Shown piece after piece: positions 6,688-14,509 of a stretch of 64,000 nucleotides of DNA; within the stretch, counting starts at the first letter, position 1, and every line of letters begins with the position of its first letter. The stretch spans positions 1-64,000 of IMG/VR virus record IMGVR_UViG_3300031552_000003. One strand, 5' to 3'. The DNA is from a virus. The position numbers were made by a program, and so were the translations under genes. The notes beneath the pieces are model-generated. The model worked only from the letters and a program-made list of their open reading frames with translations. It was not told where the DNA came from and searched no databases.

Positions 6688-9428
6688 AAAAAATACTAAT
6701 AGTCATATTATCAATTATTTGCATTCAAATTAATGCACAAACATATCAAAAAATTAAAGTAAATCAAATAGATACAAAAGATTCGGCGCAGATTAATCTT
6801 TTAAAACCTTTGAAATTTTTGGATGGGAGTATTCAGGAAACAGCAGGTGGTGTTGAAACTGATCCTTTTTATACAGTTGATAGTTCAGGTATAAAAACAG
6901 ACATACGGAATCTACAAGCATCAGGTTTGACGATGACCTCTAAGCAAATTATAGATTCTATTTCAACTTTTAATATTTTAGAAAGCCCCTACAAAATAAA
7001 TTTTAGAAAATTACGAAATACACATTCAGAGCCATTGTCGGTTACAAGTGACATTGAAATAACGCCTGATACTACGGGCGCATTAGATCAAGGAAGTACA
7101 ACATTTCAATTAATTGGTGACGGTACGCATACAGCAACTTTTGGTTCCCCATTTTCTTCATCTAACGGGATAAGTAAAGATACTTTTGTCAATACAAACG
7201 GTTATATGAGTACCTATTTGGTCTCAGTTTTTGGATCAGGAATTTATAGAATTTACAAATATAGTTTGATTGATTATAGGACAACTCCAGGCGCTCCTAT
7301 AACTTTATCTGCTCCGGGTTCTTTTAATGCTACTGCAATAAGTGAAGATTCAATTGTTTTAAGTTGGAATACTGTTGCTAATGCAACTTACTATCAATTA
7401 GATAGTGCGTCAACTTTAAACGGAACTTATGCAACAATATCAAGCATAATTCCGCAAAGTTCTGTAGGTGACACAATAGCCGGATTAGCAGACAACCACG
7501 AAGTTATTTTCCGAATTCGAAGTTTGGGTGATGGAGTTAATTATTTAACTTCAGGTTGGGCTATTGATAGTGCAACCACATCCGCAAATGATGTTCCTTA
7601 TTACACTACAATAGGATTTACAGGAACTGCGCAAGAAGCTGATACTCTTACAGGTTCTTGGTCTGGATTTGTTGACCCAGACAGCGATCCTGAAGGTATT
7701 CCAAATTTAAAATGGCAAACAAGCGCGGATGGGTTAACTGGATGGTCGGACATCTCAGGCGCAACTGATACAACTTATATAATTCAAGCTTTGGATGTAG
7801 ATAATCATCTAAGATTTGCAGTACAAGCAACAGCAACGGCTGGTAATACTCCTGGCAATTGGCAGTATACAGATTCAAGTTATCAGGTAACTGGATTATC
7901 ATACGCATTAACTTTAACAACAAATTCGGGACCTGGTGATACTTTTAATCCTTCTATTACTGTTTCAGGCGGTGTTGCAAGTTGGGACATGGGGGATGGG
8001 TCTACAATTAATAGTAATACTCCTTCTAAGTCGTACGCAGACGCTACTACAAAGACTGTTAATGTTAGTTTAGGAACTATTCCTAATAATGACAGTATTA
8101 AAACTATTTCAGGGTTTAATAGTAAAAAACTATTATCAATTGATTTAAGTAAATTAGAAAGGCTAAGAGGTTCTATTCAACTTCAAGGCAACACTGAATT
8201 AGCATCTGTATTATTTCCTACCACTTCACAAACTATTACAGAATTATATCTTAATGGGTTAGCTTTAACAGGAGTGGTTGATATTTCTGGATTACCAATT
8301 GCGGGCCCTATTTATCTTATGAATAATGCAGGTGTAACTAATTATATATTAAACAGTAATAATACAGGCGAAGTAACTTATTTAGATGCATCTGGATGTA
8401 ATATTACAGGCACTTTTGATGCCAGTGGGATTCATAGATTTTCAGGGGTATTTAGTTTGTTGAATCAAACCAACTGTGATTCAGTTAGTTTTACAAATAC
8501 TGATAATTTAAGTACAAATAGTTTTACAACTTTTAATTTAGCTGGAACTAAAATTAGACATTTAGATTTATCTCATATAACTAATTTTTCAGGAACAGCA
8601 ACAATTGGCAATTCATTGTTAACTACAACTATCTGGCCTACATCCAATAAAGTATTAGATTTAGATATTAATAATGCAAAATATGTTACACTTGATCTTA
8701 CAACATTAACAGGATTAAGAAAGTTAACTTTTGATGCTATGTCTACATTGACGAGTTTGAGTTTTCCTATAACTACACAAGTTACAACTTGGCTAAAAGT
8801 AGGAGGTTCGTCTATTCAAATGTTAGATATATCACCTTATTCACATCTTGCAGGAGAAATCTACATATGGAATAATACATTAATGGATAGTATTAAAACA
8901 GGAACCAGTTCTGAAAATATAAATGTTTTTAATTTATTAAATTTAAAAAATACATTTAAAACAGTTGACTTATCTGGATATCCTGGATTAGGTGGAAGTT
9001 TAAGTGTAGCTGGATGCACAGGGGTTAATTTAGTGATATTGCCTACTTCTTCTCGTAATTTTACAAGTGTAATAATTATCGGAACAGCTTTAGATAGTAT
9101 TAATACAACATCATTAAGTGGGGCAATTAACTCATTAAATATGAGTTCTAATGCATCATTAAATATATTTAGAGGATTTAACTGGATTAGAACTACTACT
9201 ACAACTGTTAATTTTCAGTATTGCTCTCTGGATGTTGAATCTATAGACAACATTTTAGCAGCATTAAATGCCTACTTTTCTGCAAATGCTCCGACTACTA
9301 ATTTAACTTTGACGTTAAATGGTGGAACAAATGCTGCGCCTACAGGCGGAAATGATAATACTGATGCTGTTAATTTACAAGCAGTGTTTACTGCTGCTGG
9401 TCAGACATTAACTTACGTACACAATTAA
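6684..9428 (+). CDS. Secreted FN3/PKD/leucine-rich-repeat surface protein
   Basis: The 914-residue protein starts with a Sec signal peptide (MKKILIVILSIICIQINAQ, cleavage likely after INA). Next comes a fibre-like segment (LLKPLKFLDGSIQETAGG). A fibronectin type III-like domain lies at about 212-295 (APGSFNATAISEDSIVLSW), an Ig-like repeat at about 300-405, a PKD-like stretch at about 410-470 (VSGGVASWDMGDGST), and many leucine-rich repeats run from about 480 to the end (LYLNGLALTGVVDISGLP and similar). The architecture matches BspA-like secreted adhesins of Bacteroidota. A cleavable signal peptide is unusual for a virion protein, so it may decorate the infected cell surface; a fibre role is the alternative. 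It overlaps its upstream neighbour by 4 bp and an SGNH hydrolase follows. Confidence 0.8.
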   Translation: MKKILIVILSIICIQINAQTYQKIKVNQIDTKDSAQINLLKPLKFLDGSIQETAGGVETDPFYTVDSSGIKTDIRNLQASGLTMTSKQIIDSISTFNILESPYKINFRKLRNTHSEPLSVTSDIEITPDTTGALDQGSTTFQLIGDGTHTATFGSPFSSSNGISKDTFVNTNGYMSTYLVSVFGSGIYRIYKYSLIDYRTTPGAPITLSAPGSFNATAISEDSIVLSWNTVANATYYQLDSASTLNGTYATISSIIPQSSVGDTIAGLADNHEVIFRIRSLGDGVNYLTSGWAIDSATTSANDVPYYTTIGFTGTAQEADTLTGSWSGFVDPDSDPEGIPNLKWQTSADGLTGWSDISGATDTTYIIQALDVDNHLRFAVQATATAGNTPGNWQYTDSSYQVTGLSYALTLTTNSGPGDTFNPSITVSGGVASWDMGDGSTINSNTPSKSYADATTKTVNVSLGTIPNNDSIKTISGFNSKKLLSIDLSKLERLRGSIQLQGNTELASVLFPTTSQTITELYLNGLALTGVVDISGLPIAGPIYLMNNAGVTNYILNSNNTGEVTYLDASGCNITGTFDASGIHRFSGVFSLLNQTNCDSVSFTNTDNLSTNSFTTFNLAGTKIRHLDLSHITNFSGTATIGNSLLTTTIWPTSNKVLDLDINNAKYVTLDLTTLTGLRKLTFDAMSTLTSLSFPITTQVTTWLKVGGSSIQMLDISPYSHLAGEIYIWNNTLMDSIKTGTSSENINVFNLLNLKNTFKTVDLSGYPGLGGSLSVAGCTGVNLVILPTSSRNFTSVIIIGTALDSINTTSLSGAINSLNMSSNASLNIFRGFNWIRTTTTTVNFQYCSLDVESIDNILAALNAYFSANAPTTNLTLTLNGGTNAAPTGGNDNTDAVNLQAVFTAAGQTLTYVHN

Positions 9429-9432
9429 TAAT

Positions 9433-10080
9433 ATGAAAAAGATTTTAATATTATTCGGATTAATACTATCTATTTCAATAGATGCTCAGATTATAAACTT
9501 TTTTCAAAAGAAGTTAGGCAGTAATGTTCACACTATAAATATAGTGTTTGACGGAGATTCGCACACGAATTTAAATATATACCCTCCTTTGCTTGTACAA
9601 GAATTAAGAGACTTAGAATATGTTGTAAGTTATTCAACTATAGGTGTAGGAGGTCGTACTTCTACACAAATGCTGGCCAATGTCCAAAATGTAATTGACG
9701 GACATGACTCGCAAGTAGACTTAAACTTATGTATATACTGGATTGGAACAAATGATATATATTACGATGTAAGTAATGCGACAACTGATAGTAATTTAAA
9801 AGCTTATTACAATGCAATTAAGTCGCAATTTACGGTTATGCAAATTGGTACAACTGATTTAATTGATGACCCTACGAATAAATCACAAACTTTAAATCAA
9901 ATGTTTATTGATAATTGGGAAGGGAATTATTCAGATAATTTTTTAAACTTATTATCAGATAGTCGGTATCAGGATTATTCTAACACAGATATATTTTATG
10001 ACGGTGTTCACATGACAACGTTGGGATACACTGGCGTGAGTGATCTATCATTGCCATTACTTCTCCAATTGATAAATTAA
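9433..10080 (+). CDS. Secreted SGNH/GDSL-family hydrolase
   Basis: The 215-residue protein has a signal peptide (MKKILILFGLILSISIDAQ) and all four SGNH blocks. Block I is FDGDSHTN with nucleophile Ser43, block II is the Gly of GVGGRTS, block III is IGTNDIYY, and block V is FYDGVHMTTLGY with the catalytic Asp-x-x-His. Such enzymes are esterases or deacetylases acting on acyl groups of polysaccharides or lipids. Exported to the periplasm or surface, it could deacetylate host glycans during entry, exit or superinfection control. It lies 4 bp after the LRR protein gene and probably shares its expression. The substrate cannot be deduced. Confidence 0.85.
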   Translation: MKKILILFGLILSISIDAQIINFFQKKLGSNVHTINIVFDGDSHTNLNIYPPLLVQELRDLEYVVSYSTIGVGGRTSTQMLANVQNVIDGHDSQVDLNLCIYWIGTNDIYYDVSNATTDSNLKAYYNAIKSQFTVMQIGTTDLIDDPTNKSQTLNQMFIDNWEGNYSDNFLNLLSDSRYQDYSNTDIFYDGVHMTTLGYTGVSDLSLPLLLQLIN

Positions 10081-10134
10081 ATCAAATGAAAATACTTATA
10101 TTATTTTATAATGCTTAATTTAAATTTTAAAAAG

Positions 10135-10242
10135 ATGAAAAACTTAAATAATATTTTAAAAATAACAGGAGAAGCACAAGTATCAGGGTCAATAACAGCT
10201 AAAATGAGGTGTATTGAATATAAACCAGCGGGGATAAATTAA
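10135..10242 (+). CDS. Very small hypothetical protein (35 residues)
   Basis: An open frame starting MKNLNNILKITGEAQVSG and ending YKPAGIN, preceded by A-rich sequence. The peptide composition is protein-like and it occupies an otherwise empty 180-bp gap. No family is recognised and expression is uncertain. Confidence 0.35.
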   Translation: MKNLNNILKITGEAQVSGSITAKMRCIEYKPAGIN

Positions 10243-10276
10243 TTATGTCAATAGAAAACAAATGTATATTAATATT

Positions 10277-10507
10277 ATGAAAACAAATTATCTACAGGAA
10301 AGTACGGGTAACAAAAGCTCAAACAGGTTAATTTTCGTAATTGGAAGCTTTTGGGTAATGGCCATGACAACTGGCCTCGCTTTTATTTCTAAAGCAGAAA
10401 TACCTCTTTTAATTGCGTTTTATACTTCAATTCAAGGGGTACTTATTGGTTTAAAACTTGGACAAAAACCGATGGAATCAAAAGTAAATGAAACAGAAAA
10501 GACATAA
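10277..10507 (+). CDS. Holin-like small membrane protein
   Basis: The 76-residue protein (start MKTNYLQESTGN) has two predicted membrane helices, RLIFVIGSFWVMAMTTGLAFI and IPLLIAFYTSIQGVLIGL, a short turn (SKAE) and a charged C-terminal tail. Size and topology fit class II holins, which permeabilise the inner membrane. A DUF5675 protein follows 86 bp later and two further membrane proteins after that, forming a lysis-type cassette. The upstream in-frame ATG at 10262 would add five residues. Confidence 0.65.
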   Translation: MKTNYLQESTGNKSSNRLIFVIGSFWVMAMTTGLAFISKAEIPLLIAFYTSIQGVLIGLKLGQKPMESKVNETEKT

Positions 10508-10593
10508 AATAATACCTTATATCTGTAATTATTATCATTATTATTCTTTATAACAAAAATATTTAAATTTTAATAAAAAATGGGGACTAAGAA

Positions 10594-11031
10594 ATGGAAA
10601 TAACTTTAATTAATGATATTTTTGGAGAAGATTATACTGCCGGTAAAATATATATAGATGGTGAGTATTTTTGCGATACCCTTGAGGATAAGACAAGAGA
10701 TTTAAATAAGGACGGTGATCTTAATGATGAAGGAGAAGGTAAAGTATATGGGGAAACTGCTATTCCTTACGGTATTTATGAGATGATCCTTTCATGGTCT
10801 CCTAAATTTAAGAAAGAAATGCCTTTGATTATTGGGGTCAAACATTTTGAAGGAATTAGAATTCACTCGGGTAATACTGTTAAAGACACGCTTGGGTGTA
10901 TTTTAGTAGGAGAGAGGAACGATCAATCATCTTGGTTATTGAAGTATGGTACGAGCCGAAATACTTTTAATAGGCTGATGGATACATTAAAAAAATCTGG
11001 ACAGGAAATATTTACATTTGAAAAGAAATAA
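10594..11031 (+). CDS. DUF5675-like putative murein-active lysis protein
   Basis: The 145-residue protein begins with a beta-rich EITLINDIFGEDYTAGKIYIDG. It continues with CDTLEDKTRDLNKDGDLN, AIPYGIYEM and the motif IRIHSGNTVKDTLGCILVG. The His-Ser-Gly then Gly-Cys-Ile arrangement is typical of DUF5675 proteins of Bacteroidota phages and recalls the HxxxxGC motif of L,D-transpeptidase-like enzymes. It has no signal peptide, consistent with holin-dependent export. Position after a holin-like gene supports an endolysin or peptidoglycan-processing role, but this activity is inferred. Confidence 0.7.
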   Translation: MEITLINDIFGEDYTAGKIYIDGEYFCDTLEDKTRDLNKDGDLNDEGEGKVYGETAIPYGIYEMILSWSPKFKKEMPLIIGVKHFEGIRIHSGNTVKDTLGCILVGERNDQSSWLLKYGTSRNTFNRLMDTLKKSGQEIFTFEKK

Positions 11032-11138
11032 AACGCATCATGTATAAAAAGCCAGATGGGCGTAGTGCAAGAGGAGAGAGTGTTAATTTGCAGATATATT
11101 CACATTTATCATAATAAACATAATATAAAATTATAAAA

Positions 11139-11231
11139 ATGAAAAAGAGACTAAAATTACAGAAAAAATTCGTGATACATACCAATGTGTGCGATCCAGA
11201 TCCTGATCCGCCTAAACCAAATGAATATTGA
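11139..11231 (+). CDS. Possible 30-residue peptide gene
   Basis: The open frame encodes a strongly basic N terminus (MKKRLKLQKKFVIHTN) followed by one Cys and an acidic/proline tail (DPDPDPPKPNEY). A 24-codon frame at 11040-11114 precedes it; nothing further is seen in 11032-11233. The bipartite composition is peptide-like but no modification enzymes are adjacent. Reality is uncertain. Confidence 0.35.
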   Translation: MKKRLKLQKKFVIHTNVCDPDPDPPKPNEY

Positions 11232-11233
11232 TT

Positions 11234-11677
11234 ATGGATGAAAGGAAAAAATATAATTTAATTATTAAAACAATGACAATATTGCCATTTATAGTAATAT
11301 TGTTATTAAGTTTATTTCATTCTATTGATGCTACAAACAGGGACACAAGTTTAGGTTGGAAGACAGTGTGGGCACTGTGTCATCATATACCTATAATAGG
11401 ATTGTCTATTTTTACAGGATATATGTTTCCTGATAAAATAGTAAAAAGAATTTATTTATATGTGCTTCCTTTGTTTTTTAGTATTGTTTGTTTGTATTAT
11501 TTTATTTGTTTATTTAAAATTAATATATTTCAAGGAAGTGATGCTGTAATGTGGGGAAAAATATGGAATGGTATTTTTTTGTTTTGTTTAAGCATAAGTT
11601 TGTTGATAATCTTTATTTATATAAATAGATTTAAAATTTTAAACTATGCCAGAAAGTTTAAAGAAAAAATTAGCTAA
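11234..11677 (+). CDS. Four-helix integral membrane protein, unknown
   Basis: The 147-residue protein (start MDERKKYN) has four hydrophobic segments, at about residues 15-33 (LPFIVILLLSLFHS), 50-68, 78-100 and 112-132, separated by short polar loops. The gene overlaps the following coiled-coil membrane protein by 32 bp. It belongs to the lysis-type cassette and might be an antiholin, second holin or superinfection-exclusion protein; the sequence does not decide. Confidence 0.65.
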   Translation: MDERKKYNLIIKTMTILPFIVILLLSLFHSIDATNRDTSLGWKTVWALCHHIPIIGLSIFTGYMFPDKIVKRIYLYVLPLFFSIVCLYYFICLFKINIFQGSDAVMWGKIWNGIFLFCLSISLLIIFIYINRFKILNYARKFKEKIS

Positions 11678-12089
11678 TATTTTGCTATCTGCATTAGTTT
11701 CTTTTGTAGTGTTTTTATTAGGTGTATGGGTAACTGATATAAAGGCAAGTAAGAAAGATATACAAACTGCATTAAATGAACGTCCAACAACAGATTATAT
11801 AGAAAATAAATGTCAGAAAATAACAGATTATGTTATTATGCAGGATAATGAAATTAAAATTACTGTGGCAGAAAATAAAAAGGAAGCTTCTCAACAACGA
11901 CTTGATATGGAGAATAGATTTTTTAAATATATAGAGCAAATATTAAAATCAAATGAAATAACACAACAAGATGTTCGTGACTTAAAAATATATATTTTGA
12001 ATGGGCAAAATAAACAAAAAACTGTGGGCAATTTAAAAAATATGGGATTATCTTTAGATTCTTTGTTATTTCCTAATATTTTTAATTAG
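11646..12089 (+). CDS. Membrane-anchored coiled-coil protein (spanin-like?)
   Basis: The 147-residue protein has one N-terminal membrane helix (NILLSALVSFVVFLLGVWVTD, about 10-30) and then a long charged helical region, about 35-130, rich in Lys, Glu and Gln with heptad-like spacing. N-terminal anchor plus periplasmic coiled coil is the topology of inner-membrane spanins (Rz) and of XhlA-type proteins. Its place after holin and murein-enzyme candidates fits outer-membrane disruption in a Gram-negative host. No lipoprotein partner was identified. Confidence 0.55.
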   Translation: MPESLKKKLANILLSALVSFVVFLLGVWVTDIKASKKDIQTALNERPTTDYIENKCQKITDYVIMQDNEIKITVAENKKEASQQRLDMENRFFKYIEQILKSNEITQQDVRDLKIYILNGQNKQKTVGNLKNMGLSLDSLLFPNIFN

Positions 12090-12111
12090 CACATATTAAA
12101 ATTGATATAAA

Positions 12112-13530
12112 ATGAAACGCGCAATAAAATCAAAAGAAATAACATCAAATACGGATTTGCAAACATTAAGCACGTTAGTATCACGCATGGCTTTGGCGAG
12201 TTCTCTTGGGCAGCAAACATACGGAGGGGATCGTGATATATATCAGGCTCTCGGATATCCTGTGGATATAAAATATAAAGATTATGTTGCACGTTATTTT
12301 AGACAAGATATTGCAAAAGCAATTATAGACCGTCCAGTAAAAGCGACTTGGCAAGGAAAATTAGAATTGGTAGAATCTGAAAAGGAAGAAACCCCATTTG
12401 AAAAAGCTTGGATTGATTTAAATGATAAATTTGGGTTACAATCAATATTTTCCAGGGTAGATCGTTTAACTGGTATTGGAAAATATGGTATTATTTTATT
12501 GGGTTTAGATGATGTTCAAAAAAATGATGATTTTCAAAAACCGTCTATAGGAAAAAGAAAATTAATTTATTTGATGCCTTTTGGAGAAGGGTCTGCTGTT
12601 ATAAATACATATGAAACAGATGCAAGAAACCCGAGATATGGAAAACCTTTAACTTATTCTATTACTGTACAACAAATGGAAGGTGGTGTAAGTACAGTTA
12701 TTGAAGTACATTACAGCAGAATAGTACACATTATAGATAATCCATTAGAATCTGATATAGAAAGTACCCCTGTTTTAGAAGTTGTCTTTAATCGGTTAAT
12801 TGATTTGGAAAAACTTGTAGGAGGGGATGCGGAAATGTTTTGGAGAGGGGCACGGCCAGGTTATGCGGGTTCTGTTGATAAAGATTTTCAAATGACCCCT
12901 AAAACAAAAGCTGATTTAAAAGAACAAATTGATGAGTATGAGCATAATTTACGGAGGATATTGGTTAATGAAGGCGTGGATTTAAAAGCATTAGCACAGC
13001 AAATTGCAGATCCTATAAACCATGTTGATGTGCAAATACAAATGATATCAGCAGTTACAGGTATTCCAAAAAGAATATTAGTAGGAAGTGAACGTGGAGA
13101 ATTATCAAGTGCGCAAGATACATCAGAATGGAAAACATATGTACGCATACGTAGGCAGGAACATGCGGAACCTCATATTATTCGCCCTTTTGTAACTCGC
13201 TGTATGGAGCTTGGGGTTCTTCCAAGATTAACAACAAGTAGATATTCTGCGACTTGGGAAGATTTATTTGCTTTGAGTGAAGGCGATAGGGTTAAAATTG
13301 GAAAAGAAAGAGCATCAGCTTTGAAAGACTATACTTCAAGCCCAATGTCGGAAGCAGTATTATCTCCGGAAGCATTTGTAGAATTTTGTATGGGGTTTAC
13401 CTCAGATCAAATTAACAAGTTAAAACAAATGATGGGAGGGCCTGAATCTTTAGAACAAAAAAGTATGCAAAAATTTAAGGAAATTACAGAGAAACAAGCT
13501 CCTTTAGAAAAAAAAAGATACCAAAGATAG
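12112..13530 (+). CDS. Portal protein (DUF1073-like)
   Basis: The 472-residue protein forms the DNA entry ring at one capsid vertex. Supporting features are the N-terminal segment with YVARYFRQDIAKAIIDRP, the central glycine-rich VDRLTGIGKYGIILLGLDD and the C-terminal VTGIPKRILVGSERGELSS with SAQDTSEW, which are typical of DUF1073 phage portals. Length is normal. It precedes the MuF-like minor head gene by 11 bp, the standard portal-MuF order. No Shine-Dalgarno site is seen; the ATG follows A/T-rich sequence. Confidence 0.88.
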   Translation: MKRAIKSKEITSNTDLQTLSTLVSRMALASSLGQQTYGGDRDIYQALGYPVDIKYKDYVARYFRQDIAKAIIDRPVKATWQGKLELVESEKEETPFEKAWIDLNDKFGLQSIFSRVDRLTGIGKYGIILLGLDDVQKNDDFQKPSIGKRKLIYLMPFGEGSAVINTYETDARNPRYGKPLTYSITVQQMEGGVSTVIEVHYSRIVHIIDNPLESDIESTPVLEVVFNRLIDLEKLVGGDAEMFWRGARPGYAGSVDKDFQMTPKTKADLKEQIDEYEHNLRRILVNEGVDLKALAQQIADPINHVDVQIQMISAVTGIPKRILVGSERGELSSAQDTSEWKTYVRIRRQEHAEPHIIRPFVTRCMELGVLPRLTTSRYSATWEDLFALSEGDRVKIGKERASALKDYTSSPMSEAVLSPEAFVEFCMGFTSDQINKLKQMMGGPESLEQKSMQKFKEITEKQAPLEKKRYQR

Positions 13531-13541
13531 TAAAATAGATA

Positions 13542-14471
13542 ATGATGTTTAGAAATAAAATAGATATATACAAACAATATGATCCAACACGCACAACAGT
13601 GTTGCGAAATTTATTTACGCGTGATATGCTTCGTCGTTTTGACATAATAATTTCTATTATTATGAAAACAGTAGTTGATAATGATTGTTTTGGTTTACAA
13701 AAAAACATTCAAATAAATCAGGTACTTCCAGCAGGGTGGCAAGCTTTTAATTATCGGTTAAGCCAGGAAAAGATTACAAAATTTATGGAATGGTTGAGAA
13801 TACAAGTAAATTTGGGTATTCTTGATATAAGGGAATTTGAACAAATAGGTGATGCTGTTAATTTTGCCTGGACTAATAAGTATGTGTTTGATTCATATAA
13901 AAGAGGAGTAATTAGGGCACGATATGAGTTACAGAAAGCAGGATTTAAAGTACCATCTATAGATGATACCGGAGGAATTGAAATATCTATGGCTTTGCCT
14001 ATTCATCTTGATAGATTAGGAATATTATATGCCCGGGTTTATTCAGATTTAAAAGGAATTTCAGAACAAATGGATGCTTATATAAGCCGTATTTTGGCAC
14101 AAGGTATAGCAGATGGGGACAGTCCATTGTTGCTTGCTCGTAAATTAGTTTCTGTTATTAATGGACAAGGTATAGGTGATTTAGGTGTTACGGATACATT
14201 AGGGAGGTTTATTTCTGCAAAAAGACGGGCAGAAATGCTTGCGCGGACGGAAATAATACGGGCACATGCGGAAGCTCAATTGCAAGAATTTAGAAATTGG
14301 GGTGTTGAGGGGGTTAGTGTTGAAGCTGAATTTCAAACAGCAGGTGATGATAAGGTTTGTTCGGAATGTGAAAGTTTGCAAGGAAAAGTATTTACATTGG
14401 ATGAAGCGAGTGGGGTAATTCCTGTACATCCTTTTTGCAGATGTTGTTGGCTTCCTTCAATTAAAGAATAA
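13542..14471 (+). CDS. Minor head protein, phage Mu F-like
   Basis: The 309-residue protein carries the MuF C-terminal domain. It contains RRAEMLARTEIIRAHAEAQ followed by the Cys/His-rich end DDKVCSECESLQGKVF and VHPFCRCCWLP, a conserved putative metal-binding signature of PF04233. It is thought to act in head morphogenesis, inside or at the portal vertex. It lies between portal and protease genes, as usual. Tandem ATGs at 13542 and 13545 make the start ambiguous by one residue. Confidence 0.88.
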   Translation: MMFRNKIDIYKQYDPTRTTVLRNLFTRDMLRRFDIIISIIMKTVVDNDCFGLQKNIQINQVLPAGWQAFNYRLSQEKITKFMEWLRIQVNLGILDIREFEQIGDAVNFAWTNKYVFDSYKRGVIRARYELQKAGFKVPSIDDTGGIEISMALPIHLDRLGILYARVYSDLKGISEQMDAYISRILAQGIADGDSPLLLARKLVSVINGQGIGDLGVTDTLGRFISAKRRAEMLARTEIIRAHAEAQLQEFRNWGVEGVSVEAEFQTAGDDKVCSECESLQGKVFTLDEASGVIPVHPFCRCCWLPSIKE

Positions 14472-14509
14472 GGAGGTATGAAAATAAATAAAATTAGGAG
14501 GAAAATAGT

